Shown here in pieces: positions 1 to 8,973 of a stretch of 64,000 nt of DNA (position 1 is its first letter; every line of letters starts with the position of its first letter). A program made the translations under genes and the position numbers. The notes beneath the pieces are model-generated. The model searched no databases, had not been told where the DNA came from, and worked only from the letters and a program-made list of their open reading frames with translations. Source of the stretch: DATCYX01 sp963714425 (lineage in GTDB: Bacteria > Chloroflexota > Anaerolineae > Anaerolineales > UBA4823); contig CAVQOI010000001.1 in the NCBI GenBank assembly GCA_963714425.1, forward strand, positions 62,001-126,000, in the 5' to 3' direction.

Positions 1-499
1 CGGCTTGCTCGACAGTAGCGCCGAGCTCAATAAACAGATCGAACGTCCGGTTCAGGACGTCTACTGGTATTGCATCCTTGCGATCCACCTTGTTGATCAC
101 CACAATTGCGCGATGCCCCATCTCTAGAGCCTTCTTCAACACGAAGCGGGTTTGCGGCATCGGGCCTTCGGCGGCATCCACCAAGAGCAAAACGCCATCT
201 ACCATGTTCATCACCCGCTCGACCTCTCCGCCGAAATCGGCGTGCCCTGGGGTATCTACAATATTGAATTTTACAGTTTCTTGGGTGAGTTCATCCCAGA
301 CATCGATTGCAGTATTTTTCGCCAGGATGGTGATACCGCGCTCCCTCTCCAGGTCGTTTGAGTCCATCACCCGCTCGACCACTTGTTGGTTCTCGCGGAA
401 AACGCGCGCCTGCTTCAGCATTCCATCCACCAGCGTAGTCTTTCCGTGATCGACGTGAGCAATGATGGCAATATTGCGCAGATCGGTTCTTTCTAACAT
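1..499 (-). CDS. typA: TypA/BipA ribosome-associated translational GTPase, N-terminal part
   Basis: The protein starts at ATG 499 and runs off the left edge, leaving about 166 residues of a family that is usually about 600 long. It carries the translational GTPase motifs in order: the P-loop AHVDHGKTTL, the switch I segment RERGITI, the G3 box DTPGHADFGGEVER and the G4 box NKVDR. The EVERVMNMVDGVLLLVDA stretch after G3 is typical of TypA rather than EF-G or LepA. TypA binds the ribosome and helps 50S assembly and growth under stress. A hairpin (about 550-575) lies in its leader. The frame is clean over the visible part. Confidence 0.93.
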   Translation of the reverse strand, partial: MLERTDLRNIAIIAHVDHGKTTLVDGMLKQARVFRENQQVVERVMDSNDLERERGITILAKNTAIDVWDELTQETVKFNIVDTPGHADFGGEVERVMNMVDGVLLLVDAAEGPMPQTRFVLKKALEMGHRAIVVINKVDRKDAIPVDVLNRTFDLFIELGATVEQA

Positions 500-701
500 A
501 TCGACTCTCACAGCTTCGTACATATTTACACATAGTCCTTTCAGAACAACCAGCGACCTCGACCGTTCAGGCCGAGGCCGCCGATTAGCTTAGTAATCTT
601 ACCAAAGAGACTCCATTTTGAGAAGAGGCCTTTTCTTCTCTCTTCCACTCCAGGGCGGAGGAGAGACTTCAATCACCTTGCCGGAACGAAAGCTGCCCTT
701 A

Positions 702-729
702 TTGCGTCTAACAGGATAAGGGATACAAT
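702..729 (+). promoter_or_regulatory. Sigma-70-type promoter of the macroglobulin gene
   Basis: A -35-like TTGCGT at 702-707 and a -10-like TACAAT at 724-729 are separated by 16 bases. The predicted transcript starts near 736. This favours ATG 771 over the TTG at 741 as the start of the downstream gene. It is a motif match only. Confidence 0.45.
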
Positions 730-770
730 TAGAATCGTGATTGAAGTGCATCAGAATAAGGGGCTGGCCT

Positions 771-2837
771 ATGTTCAACATCGTGAAACGCTACCGTATT
801 GCCATCCTGCTTGCTATTGGATTACTTGCCCTGGCTGGCGGTTATCTTGCTATCCGATCCTTACTACAACTCCGAGGGGGTGGGCAAGAAATCCCAGTTG
901 AAGTGGGCGTGGTACCAGAAAATGGAGTAACCTCCCCAATGGACGAACCGGATCAAACACAGGCTTCCATCCTGTTAAGCCCGGGCCAGGCGCAGCCGCA
1001 GACGTCTGTGCCCTTGCCCATTGCTACAGGAGTCCCGCTGACTGGCGAAGAGATCCAGCAGATTTTGCAAAGGCTGCCCGGTCTGGTGATTGAAGCTGAA
1101 GACCAGGGTGATTTCCGCCTGGCGGGCGATCCCATCCCTCCACCACGCACAGGGGATACGGTCGAGGAACCCTTCCCACCTGCTGCAGGTGTGACCACAC
1201 CCGGCGATGTAGAGACTGGTCCCCTGGAGGTGCTGCGCTTTGCCCCTGAGGGTGAGATCCCTATTGCTCCCTTTGTCAATATCACATTCAACCAGCCAAT
1301 GGTGCCGGTGGGCACGCTCGAAGATCTGGCGCTTGAAAAAGTGCCCGTTCGCCTCGAGCCAAACCTACCGGGGACATGGCGCTGGCTGGGCACGAAGACC
1401 CTTACCTTTCAATATGACTCGGATTTGATAGACCGCTTGCCTAAGGCGACCGAGTATCATGTCACCATCCCCGCCGGCACGCGTTCGGCAGTGGGCGGGG
1501 AGCTGGCGGAGTCTGTTGCGTGGACATTCAGTCTGCCACCCGCCAAATTAACCTCCACTTACCCCTACGATGTCCCCCAACCTCTGGAACCACTTTTCTT
1601 CATAGCCTTCGACCAGCGCATCAACACGTCAGCAGTTTTGGAGACCATCCAGGTGACAGCTGGCTCGCAGCCAGTCAGTATTGCGCTGGCGAGTGAAGCT
1701 AACATCAAAGAAGACGCGCAGGTCAACCGGCTTGTGAAAAATACACCCGAAGGGCGCTGGCTGGCGTTTCGCGCCAAAGAGCCTCTACCAGCTGATACCC
1801 GCATCAGCGTGACGGTCGGTCCCGGCACGCCCTCAGCTGAAGGTCCGCTGCTTACCAAAGAGGCGCAGTCGTATAGCTTCAGCACTTATGCCCCATTGCG
1901 CATCGAAGATCATGGCTGCTCCTGGTACTCGGACCAATGCCTGCCGTTGACTCCCCTATTTATTCGTTTCAACAACCCCATCGATACGCAAGTGTACAAG
2001 GAGAGCATGCTGCGCATCCGGCCTGAGCTGCCCGGAGCCTCGATCAACATCTTTGGGAACACCATCAATATCCAGGGAGCTACGGAAGGACGGACCACGT
2101 ATACCGTCGTCGTGGATGGCGATGTGCAGGATATCTTTGGGCAAAAGCTTGGCACGGACCAGGCATTGACTTTCAAAATTGGCCCGGCAGAACCTCTTCT
2201 GGTTGGCCCTGATTCCATTTTCGTCACCCTAGATCCGGTGGCTGAGAAGCCAATCTTCTCTGTATATACCATCAACTACAGCCGCCTGAATGTTCGCATC
2301 TACGCGGTTCAACCTTCCGATTGGCCGGCTTTCAAGCTTTATCTGCAGGAATATCAACGCACGGATAATCCTCCCAAGCTGCCCGGACGCCTCGTAAGGG
2401 ATGAATCTCTGCGTATTGAATCTCCGGCGGATAAATTAAGTGAGGTAGACATCGACCTGAGCCCGGTAATGGACGGGAAATTTGGCCACTACATCGTTGT
2501 GATCGAGCCGCCTCGCGCCCTTTTCGAAGAAGACCAACCCTGGCTCACTGTGCACTCCTGGGTGCAGGTGACCCAAATAGGTATTGATGCCATCGTCGAC
2601 CACAGTGATATGGTCGCCTGGGCGACAGCCTTGAATGACGGGTCGCCCCTGCAGGGAGTGACGATACAGGCAGGCCCTGCAGGGATCCAAGCCCGGACAG
2701 ATGAGACAGGACTCGCCCGTTTCCCAATCCCTGATGGGGCGGTGTATCTGGTAGCCAGTCAGGGCGCTGACCAGGCTATGCTACCGCGCTCCCCATACCT
2801 CTGGGATGATGGTGGCTGGTATCACAATCCCGCCTAG
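771..2837 (+). CDS. Alpha-2-macroglobulin family protein, N-terminal fragment (frameshifted gene)
   Basis: This is the first of three consecutive frames that together read as one bacterial alpha-2-macroglobulin, an envelope protein thought to trap attacking proteases. After MFNIVKRYR comes one hydrophobic helix (about residues 7-30), a signal anchor, then a Pro-rich linker and an Ig-like domain (VLRFAPEGEIPIAPFVNITF), followed by MG-type beta domains. ATG 771 fits an upstream AAGGGG; a TTG at 741 is a weaker alternative. The frame closes at 2837 where homology to the family should continue; dropping one C from the CCC at 2829-2831 joins it to the next frame as HNPPSDELRWY. Confidence 0.85.
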   Translation: MFNIVKRYRIAILLAIGLLALAGGYLAIRSLLQLRGGGQEIPVEVGVVPENGVTSPMDEPDQTQASILLSPGQAQPQTSVPLPIATGVPLTGEEIQQILQRLPGLVIEAEDQGDFRLAGDPIPPPRTGDTVEEPFPPAAGVTTPGDVETGPLEVLRFAPEGEIPIAPFVNITFNQPMVPVGTLEDLALEKVPVRLEPNLPGTWRWLGTKTLTFQYDSDLIDRLPKATEYHVTIPAGTRSAVGGELAESVAWTFSLPPAKLTSTYPYDVPQPLEPLFFIAFDQRINTSAVLETIQVTAGSQPVSIALASEANIKEDAQVNRLVKNTPEGRWLAFRAKEPLPADTRISVTVGPGTPSAEGPLLTKEAQSYSFSTYAPLRIEDHGCSWYSDQCLPLTPLFIRFNNPIDTQVYKESMLRIRPELPGASINIFGNTINIQGATEGRTTYTVVVDGDVQDIFGQKLGTDQALTFKIGPAEPLLVGPDSIFVTLDPVAEKPIFSVYTINYSRLNVRIYAVQPSDWPAFKLYLQEYQRTDNPPKLPGRLVRDESLRIESPADKLSEVDIDLSPVMDGKFGHYIVVIEPPRALFEEDQPWLTVHSWVQVTQIGIDAIVDHSDMVAWATALNDGSPLQGVTIQAGPAGIQARTDETGLARFPIPDGAVYLVASQGADQAMLPRSPYLWDDGGWYHNPA

Positions 2838-5800
2838 CGACGAGCTGCGCTGGTATGTGTTTGATGACCGCCAGATGTACCAGCCGGGGGAAGAAATCCA
2901 CGTCAAAGGCTGGCTGCGGCGCGTTGGGGGCAAGCAAGATGGCGACGTTGGATTGGTTGGGACTGATCTGTCCACTGTATTCTTCAACGTTATCGGACCC
3001 CAGGGCAACGATCTTGGCAGCGGGCAGGCGGACGTCAACGCGCTGGGTGGGTTTGATTTCGTGTATACATTGCCTGAAGAAGTAAATTTGGGCTATGCCC
3101 AGCTCTATCTGGATGCACGGGGCAGCCTGGGCGGGTTGAGCAATCTCCAATACTATCACAGCTTCCAAATCCAGGAATTCCGCAGGCCCGAGTTCGAAGT
3201 GAACGCCCGCAATGAGACGCTTGGGCCGTACTTCGCTGGAGGGCATGCCATTGTTGCGGTGGAGGCGAAATATTACGCCGGAGGTCCATTGCCCAATGCC
3301 GACGTCACCTGGCAGGTAACCTCGTCACCGGGGCATTACGCCCCGCCCAACTGGTCCGATTTCACCTTCGGACAATGGGAGCCCTGGTGGTGGTATTACG
3401 GTCCGGTCAGCGAAGAGGGTTTCGCAGAAAACTCCTCAGGGGGGATGCTTGAGACCTTCACAGGACTAACCGATGCCGCTGGTGAGCATTTCCTGCGCCT
3501 GGATTTTGGTTTATCCTCCCCGCGCCCGCTCAGTATCCTGGCTGAAGCTACCGTGATGGATGTCAACCGTCAAGCCTGGGCAGGCAGCACCAGCCTGCTG
3601 GTCCATCCCGCTGAGCTTTATGTAGGACTGCGAAGCGAGCGATATTTTGTCGAGCGCGGTCAGCCATTAGAGATCTCCGTGATCGTCACCGACCTGGATG
3701 GCAAGCCGGTCTCCGACCGGCCAGTCAAAGTCCGCTCTGCTCGCCTGGAGTGGAAATACCGCGGCAATACCTGGGGTGAAGATGAAGTCGATGTCCAGGA
3801 GTGCACTGTTGGATCGGCGCAAGAGCCGGTGGCTTGCACATTCGAGACACCTGTCGGTGGCAGCTATCGCATCAGCGCCGAAGTGACGGATAGCCAGGGC
3901 AGGCTGAACCAGAGCAGCTTCACACGCTGGGTGAGCGGCGGTGAACGACCGCCATCTCGCGAAGTAGAACAGGAGTCCGTAACGCTCATCCCAGACAAGG
4001 ATAACTACCAGCCCGGAGATGTGGCACGCATTTTAGTCCAGGCACCATTCAGCCCTGCAGAAGGATTGCTCACCGTCGGTCGCAGCGGGATTCTCTACAC
4101 CCAGCGATTTTCGATTTCGGAGTTTACGATCACCCTGGAAATCCCCATCGATGCAGCCCATATCCCCAATTTGAACGTACAAGTTGACGTAGTGGGGTCG
4201 GCCCCGCGTAGCGATGATCAGGGCGAAATAATTCCAGGCGCTGCCCCGCGTCCTGCCTATGCCTCTGGCCAATTAAACCTGAGCATCCCCCCGTACCAGC
4301 GCACGTTATCTCTGCAAGTGGCACCTGAGGAGACTGAGCTGGAACCAGGTGCTGAGACGACCGTGGCTGTGGAAGTGCAGGATGCCAACGGACAGCCGGT
4401 CGCAAATGCTGAGGTAGCCCTGGTCGTGGTGGATGAAGCCATCCTGGCACTCACCAATTACCAGCTGGCTGACCCAATGGCGGTTTTCTACGTTCAACGT
4501 TCATCCGGCGTGATGAGCTGGTACGGGCGAGCCAGCATCGTCCTGGCTGATCCACAAAAATTAGCTGAGGGCGACATGTTCCGCCAGCTAGCGGTCGAAG
4601 AATCAGCCGATGTGATGATGATGGAGGCTCCGTCAGCCGCAATGCCTACCCAAGGTTTTGCTGCGGATGCGGCGGGGGAGGGCGCTGCTCTTCCTGCCAT
4701 CCGCATACGCACCGATTTCAACCCGCTGGCAACTTTCGCCCCAGCGACACGCACAGGGGCTGACGGCGTTGCCCTCGTGCCGGTAAAGCTGCCTGATAAC
4801 CTGACGCGTTATCGCATCATGGCTGTGGCTGTCGATAGCCAGGGACGCCAGTTTGGCAAGGGGGAGGCCAACCTGGTGGCACGCCTGCCGTTGATGGTGC
4901 GTCCGTCTGCGCCGCGCTTCTTAAACTTCGGCGACCGCTTCGAGTTGCCCGTCGTCCTCCAGAACCAGACCGACGAACCCCTGGAAGTGGATGTAGTAGT
5001 ACAGGTGGGCAACCTTGAGTTGACTGGCAGTTCTGGCTTGCGTGTAACTGTCCCTGCTCGTGACAGGCTTGAAGTGCGTTTCCCTGCGCAAACGCTGCGA
5101 GCCGGCACTGCCCGCATCCAGATCGCCGCCGTATCAGGGGCTTATGCCGATGCGGCTTCCATCGAGCTGCCGGTATATACGCCTGCGACTACGGAGGCCT
5201 TTGCTACGTACGGCGTAGTCGATGAGGGCGCCATTCTCCAGCCAGTAGGATCCCCTACGGGGGTCTTCCCCCAATATGGTGGATTGGAGATAAATACGTC
5301 CTCCACAGCGTTACAAGCGCTCACTGATGCAGTGCTCTACCTGGTCTCTTACCCTTATGACTGCACCGAGCAGCTGGCCTCACGCATCCTGGCTGTCGCC
5401 GCCCTGCGAGATGTGCTTACCGCCTTCGAGGCTGATGGTCTTCCCTCTCCTCAGGAGATGGAGGCAGCCGTCCAGCGCGACATTGAGCGCTTGCAAGGTT
5501 TGCAAAATAGTGATGGCGGCTTCCCCTACTGGCGGCGTGGCTTTGACTCGATCCCCTTCAATTCGATCCATGTCGCGCATGCTCTGGTGCGCGCCGAGCT
5601 CAAGGGCTTTGCAGTGCCCGATGACGTGCAGAGCCGCCTGCTCGACCACCTGCGCCAGATCGAGAACTATTATCCCTCCTGGTATAGCTTGCAGACCCGC
5701 CGTACCCTTTCTGCCTATGCTCTCTTCGTGCGGAACTTGATGGGTGACCGAGACCCAGCTAAAGCCCTAAACTTATACAATGAGGCTGGCGTTGATGGGC

Positions 5801-5946
5801 TCACCCTTGAGGCACTGGGCTGGCTGTGGCCTGTGCTGCAGGATGCCCCTGGATCTGCCGATGCGCTCGAAGCAATCCGCCGGCATGTGAACAACCGCGT
5901 CTGTAGAGACCGCTGGGGCAGCCAATTTCACTACTGCCTACGATGA
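2806..5946 (+). CDS. Alpha-2-macroglobulin family protein, central fragment with thioester
   Basis: This frame continues the macroglobulin. It opens with the MG2-type sequence ELRWYVFDDRQMYQPGEE and contains further MG domains, a probable bait region rich in Met, Ala and Gly (coded near 4610-4690), the RTDFNPLATFAP segment and the thioester motif CTEQ, whose Cys codon is 5362-5364. A retained thioester implies covalent trapping, unlike the thioester-less bacterial relatives. The real coding part begins about 2832; the ATG at 2806 is out-of-frame overlap. The frame ends in unrelated residues after NNRV near 5900, where the next frame takes over with ETAGAANF. Confidence 0.85.
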   Translation: MMVAGITIPPSDELRWYVFDDRQMYQPGEEIHVKGWLRRVGGKQDGDVGLVGTDLSTVFFNVIGPQGNDLGSGQADVNALGGFDFVYTLPEEVNLGYAQLYLDARGSLGGLSNLQYYHSFQIQEFRRPEFEVNARNETLGPYFAGGHAIVAVEAKYYAGGPLPNADVTWQVTSSPGHYAPPNWSDFTFGQWEPWWWYYGPVSEEGFAENSSGGMLETFTGLTDAAGEHFLRLDFGLSSPRPLSILAEATVMDVNRQAWAGSTSLLVHPAELYVGLRSERYFVERGQPLEISVIVTDLDGKPVSDRPVKVRSARLEWKYRGNTWGEDEVDVQECTVGSAQEPVACTFETPVGGSYRISAEVTDSQGRLNQSSFTRWVSGGERPPSREVEQESVTLIPDKDNYQPGDVARILVQAPFSPAEGLLTVGRSGILYTQRFSISEFTITLEIPIDAAHIPNLNVQVDVVGSAPRSDDQGEIIPGAAPRPAYASGQLNLSIPPYQRTLSLQVAPEETELEPGAETTVAVEVQDANGQPVANAEVALVVVDEAILALTNYQLADPMAVFYVQRSSGVMSWYGRASIVLADPQKLAEGDMFRQLAVEESADVMMMEAPSAAMPTQGFAADAAGEGAALPAIRIRTDFNPLATFAPATRTGADGVALVPVKLPDNLTRYRIMAVAVDSQGRQFGKGEANLVARLPLMVRPSAPRFLNFGDRFELPVVLQNQTDEPLEVDVVVQVGNLELTGSSGLRVTVPARDRLEVRFPAQTLRAGTARIQIAAVSGAYADAASIELPVYTPATTEAFATYGVVDEGAILQPVGSPTGVFPQYGGLEINTSSTALQALTDAVLYLVSYPYDCTEQLASRILAVAALRDVLTAFEADGLPSPQEMEAAVQRDIERLQGLQNSDGGFPYWRRGFDSIPFNSIHVAHALVRAELKGFAVPDDVQSRLLDHLRQIENYYPSWYSLQTRRTLSAYALFVRNLMGDRDPAKALNLYNEAGVDGLTLEALGWLWPVLQDAPGSADALEAIRRHVNNRVCRDRWGSQFHYCLR

Positions 5947-6859
5947 TCAGACCTACCTGCTGCTCAGCTCCAACCGGCGCACGGATGCCATCTTGCTGGA
6001 CGCTCTTATTGGTGATAGCCCCGACCACGACCTGATCCCCAAGCTGGTCAACGGGCTGCTGGCGCACCGAGTGAAAGGACGCTGGGGGAATACCCAGGAG
6101 AACGTCTTCGTCCTGCTTGCCCTGGATCGCTACTTCAACACCTTCGAGGCCGAGACGCCCGACTTTGTCGCCCGCATCTGGCTCGGGGATACTTACGCCG
6201 CCGGTCACGAGTTCCGCGGTCGTTCCACCGAGCGCCATGAGACCGTCATCCCTATGGCATACCTGGTCGACGAGAGCCTTGGCGGTGGTGTTACTCAAGA
6301 TTTGATCTTGAGCAAGGACGGTCCGGGTCGACTGTATTACCGCCTAGGATTACGCTATGCGCCGACAGACCTGCAGCTCGACCCGCTTGATATGGGCTTT
6401 GTCGTCCAGCGTACTTACGAGGCCGTGGATGATCCTGAGGATGTCGTTCGAGAGGCGGACGGCACTTGGACCATCAAAGCTGGAGCGCGTGTGCGTGTGC
6501 GCCTGACCATGGTAGCTGACAACCGCCGCTATCATGTGGCGTTGGTTGACCCTCTGCCTGCTGGCCTGGAGATTGTCAACCCTGCTCTGGCAGTCTCGGG
6601 TAGCACGCCCCAGGACCCGGGCAGCTCCGACTCGCGTTATGGCTGGTGGTGGTGGTGGACCTGGTACGAGCATCAGAACCTGCGCGATGAGCGGGCGGAA
6701 GCGTTTACATCCCTGTTGTGGGATGGCGTGTACGAATACTCCTATGTTGCTCGCGCCACCACCCCCGGCACGTTTGTCGTCCCGCCCGCCAAAGCGGAGG
6801 AGATGTACTCACCCGAGGTGTTTGGTCGTAGCAGCAGCGATGTGGTCATTGTGAAATAA
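5906..6859 (+). CDS. Alpha-2-macroglobulin family protein, C-terminal fragment
   Basis: The frame resumes the thioester-domain helical repeat with ETAGAANF, then DDQTYLLLSSNRRTDAI and RWGNTQENVFVLLAL, which are standard for the C-terminal half of bacterial macroglobulins. It ends with the receptor-binding-like domain (VDPLPAGLEIVNP; YEYSYVARATTPGTFVVPP). No initiation codon is expected because this is the tail of the split gene; a TTG at 5993 is the first possible start inside it. A single extra base around 5903-5905 accounts for the break. The stop TAA at 6857-6859 shares its last A with the start codon of the transposase gene. Confidence 0.85.
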   Translation, partial: ETAGAANFTTAYDDQTYLLLSSNRRTDAILLDALIGDSPDHDLIPKLVNGLLAHRVKGRWGNTQENVFVLLALDRYFNTFEAETPDFVARIWLGDTYAAGHEFRGRSTERHETVIPMAYLVDESLGGGVTQDLILSKDGPGRLYYRLGLRYAPTDLQLDPLDMGFVVQRTYEAVDDPEDVVREADGTWTIKAGARVRVRLTMVADNRRYHVALVDPLPAGLEIVNPALAVSGSTPQDPGSSDSRYGWWWWWTWYEHQNLRDERAEAFTSLLWDGVYEYSYVARATTPGTFVVPPAKAEEMYSPEVFGRSSSDVVIVK

Positions 6860-7470
6860 TGCGCTTTGACCCGAAAATCCATCACCGGCGCTCATTACGC
6901 CTGAATGAATACGACTATACCCAACAGGGCGCATATTTTGTGACGCTCGTTGTTCAAAATCGTGTTCAGATGTTTGGTTCTATTGTTGATGGGATTGTAA
7001 TAATGAACGACGCTGGAAGAATGATCCAAACCGCATGGCTGGCATTGCCCGACAGATTCCCATCAATCGAATTGGATGAATTCGTGATTATGCCAAATCA
7101 CATGCACGGTATCCTTGTTATTGGCGGAATCAGTACGGATGTGGTCGTCACCGGATCCGAACCAGGTAACGTAGGGGCGACCCTTGTGGTCGCCCCAAAA
7201 CCCGGTGAGGTCACCCCCAATATTTGGGCAGGGACAAGCCCTGCCCCTACGTTGGGGGATGTCGTCGGCGCGTATAAATCCCTAACCACGTGTGCATATT
7301 CCCAGTCCGTACGAGATTTTGGATGGATTGCATTTGATCGCAGATTGTGGCAACGCAATTACTACGAACGAATCATTCGTGATGACCGCGAGTGGGATGC
7401 TATCCGCACCTATATCCTCCAAAACCCCCAACAATGGGAAACCGACCCAGAGAAACCGTTTTTTCCATAG
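6859..7470 (+). CDS. REP-associated tyrosine transposase (RAYT), IS200-like HUH enzyme
   Basis: The protein is a single-domain Y1 HUH transposase. It has the N-terminal signature HHRRSLRLNEYDYTQQGAYFVT, the metal-binding HUH motif as MPNHMHGI (His81 and His83), and the C-terminal WQRNYYERIIRDD with the candidate nucleophilic Tyr. Such RAYTs are linked to the spread of REP palindromes rather than to autonomous IS elements. Its ATG overlaps the stop codon of the macroglobulin gene by one base, so translation may be coupled. Residues 105-131 are encoded by a palindromic repeat inserted in frame (7168-7253), between the HUH core and the C-terminal helix. Length (203 aa) is normal once the insert is discounted. 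Confidence 0.88.
   Translation: MRFDPKIHHRRSLRLNEYDYTQQGAYFVTLVVQNRVQMFGSIVDGIVIMNDAGRMIQTAWLALPDRFPSIELDEFVIMPNHMHGILVIGGISTDVVVTGSEPGNVGATLVVAPKPGEVTPNIWAGTSPAPTLGDVVGAYKSLTTCAYSQSVRDFGWIAFDRRLWQRNYYERIIRDDREWDAIRTYILQNPQQWETDPEKPFFP
7168..7253. repeat. REP/MITE-like palindromic element inside the RAYT gene
   Basis: The ends are an 11-bp perfect inverted repeat, aacgtaggggc at 7168-7178 and gcccctacgtt at 7243-7253. Inside lie three hairpins: ggggcgacc/ggtcgcccc (7174-7196), ggtga/tcacc (7204-7215) and gggcaggg/ccctgccc (7226-7246). The element is about 81 bp beyond the shared ends, a multiple of three, and has no stop in the reading frame used. Confidence 0.8.
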
Positions 7471-7502
7471 AGCGGTTTATTTCCCTCCCCCTCACGTCAG
7501 AG

Positions 7503-7508
7503 TATAAT
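7503..7508 (+). promoter_or_regulatory. -10 box upstream of the thioesterase gene
   Basis: A perfect TATAAT sits about 64 bases upstream of the thioesterase start. The best -35 (TTTATT at 7475-7480) is poor and badly spaced. Confidence 0.3.
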
Positions 7509-7571
7509 TAAATCTGGCTGACAGTATATTGTCCATTATTGTTGCCCATAGGGAAAGGATAACCATCTTCA

Positions 7572-8084
7572 ATGCAATCCAGTAATGCCGACCATCGACA
7601 GCCTAACTCGCGTAATTGTTTCGTTTGTGGGGTAGAGAATCCCTTCGGGCTGCATTTGCATTTCACGTATACTGGCCCGGGAGAGGTGACCTCGGAATAT
7701 ACCGTACCGGAGCGCTACCAGGGATACCCAGGCGTTGTGCATGGTGGCATCGTCACTGCCATGCTGGATGAAGTCGCCAGTCGCTCCCATATGGGCATCG
7801 ACCCGCCGCGCTTCATGTACACAGCACGTCTAGAGGTGCGCTTCCGTAAAAACGTTCCCGTTGAGCAACCCTTGCGCATTGTTGGCAAAGCCAGCCGGAG
7901 CAAAGGTCGCACAGCGGTCGCGACTGCTGGGATCTATGATCTAGAAGGGGTGCTGTTAGCTGAGGCGGAAGCTTTGCTGGTTGACTTGCCAGCCGAAATC
8001 CTCGGTGAGGCTGATCTCGAAGCACTTGGCTGGCGGGTATATGATGATCGCGAGCTACGGCAATTTGAAAAGGTGGAAGAATGA
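7572..8084 (+). CDS. PaaI/4HBT-type hotdog thioesterase
   Basis: The 170-residue protein contains the hotdog-fold core VVHGGIVTAMLDEV, the PaaI-family segment with HGG and the helix that follows. An N-terminal CFVCGVENPFGLHL motif with two Cys is common in this subfamily. It probably hydrolyses acyl-CoA or acyl-carrier thioesters; the substrate cannot be inferred. It lies just upstream of a molybdenum hydroxylase operon, and a link to aromatic or acyl-CoA catabolism is possible but only suggested by position. An AAAGGA lies about 12 bases before the ATG. Confidence 0.8.
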   Translation: MQSSNADHRQPNSRNCFVCGVENPFGLHLHFTYTGPGEVTSEYTVPERYQGYPGVVHGGIVTAMLDEVASRSHMGIDPPRFMYTARLEVRFRKNVPVEQPLRIVGKASRSKGRTAVATAGIYDLEGVLLAEAEALLVDLPAEILGEADLEALGWRVYDDRELRQFEKVEE

Positions 8085-8118
8085 CACGGATAAAGACGCA
8101 CGATGAGGGGACTGCGAG

Positions 8119-8892
8119 ATGATCGTTGAATATCACCATCCTACGACCCTGGAGGAAGCTCTAGGATTGATTTCCCGGCAAGATCCAAAGACTCTCCCCC
8201 TGGGAGGTGGCACGCTATTAAACCAACCTTCGGCGGAGCAGTTTGCTGTGGTCGACCTGCAATCTCTCGGGCTGGACGGGATTGAGAAACACGGGAACAC
8301 ACTATCCCTTGGCGCAACGCTGACCTTACAATCTCTTCTGGATAGCGGCGAGGCATTCCCAGCCCTGCAACGTGCAATCCATCATGAGGCAAGCTATAAC
8401 CTGCGCCAGGTCGCCACCATTGCCGGCACCCTGGTGGCGGCTGACGGGCGCTCCCCATTTGTAACTGCAATGCTGGCATTGGACGCGTTGATCGAGCTGC
8501 ACAATGCTGCTGGAGAGGTAGGATCAGCCAGCCTGGGGGACATCCTTCCGTTACGCGGCGAACGCCTCGCACAACGACTGATCACCCGAGTGGAGATACC
8601 TACCAATATCCGCCTGGCATATGAAGTGGTCGCCCGCACACCTGCCGATCTGCCCATCGTGTGTGCGGCTTTGGCGCGCTGGCCTTCAGGGAGGGTGCGT
8701 CTAGCGTTGGGAGGGTTTGGTGGGGCGCCTCTCCTGGCGCTCGACGGGCCTGAATCTGGAGGCATTGAGCAGGCTGCGCGCGATGCGTATAGCCATGCTG
8801 GCGATCAGTGGGCATCTGCGAGCTATCGCCAGGAAACAGCCGCCATCCTTGCCCGCCGCTGCCTGTCCTCAGTTGTTCCACACCGAGTGTGA
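8119..8892 (+). CDS. FAD-binding subunit of a xanthine dehydrogenase/CO dehydrogenase-type molybdenum hydroxylase
   Basis: The N-terminus (YHHPTTLEEALGLI) and the PLGGGTLLNQP loop are those of the medium CoxM/XdhB-type FAD subunit, which passes electrons from the iron-sulfur centres to FAD. The second FAD-contact segment reads NLRQVATIAGTLVAADGRSP, standing for the usual RNxGTxGGN-type loop, so this is a somewhat divergent member. Length, 257 aa, is slightly below the usual 280-290. A GAGGGG precedes the ATG. It is directly upstream of the fused 2Fe-2S/Mo subunit and should form one complex with it. Confidence 0.85.
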   Translation: MIVEYHHPTTLEEALGLISRQDPKTLPLGGGTLLNQPSAEQFAVVDLQSLGLDGIEKHGNTLSLGATLTLQSLLDSGEAFPALQRAIHHEASYNLRQVATIAGTLVAADGRSPFVTAMLALDALIELHNAAGEVGSASLGDILPLRGERLAQRLITRVEIPTNIRLAYEVVARTPADLPIVCAALARWPSGRVRLALGGFGGAPLLALDGPESGGIEQAARDAYSHAGDQWASASYRQETAAILARRCLSSVVPHRV

Positions 8893-8973
8893 CGCTGAAA
8901 TCCTGGATCATGAGGATACTGGGATCACTACAATACGGGTCGCTGCTGCCTGCCCGTTAGAACTGGAGAGATC

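Noticed and set aside
741..770. TTG start of the macroglobulin gene at 741
   Set aside because: It would leave only about five bases after the predicted transcription start, and ATG 771 has a better ribosome site and begins the signal anchor.
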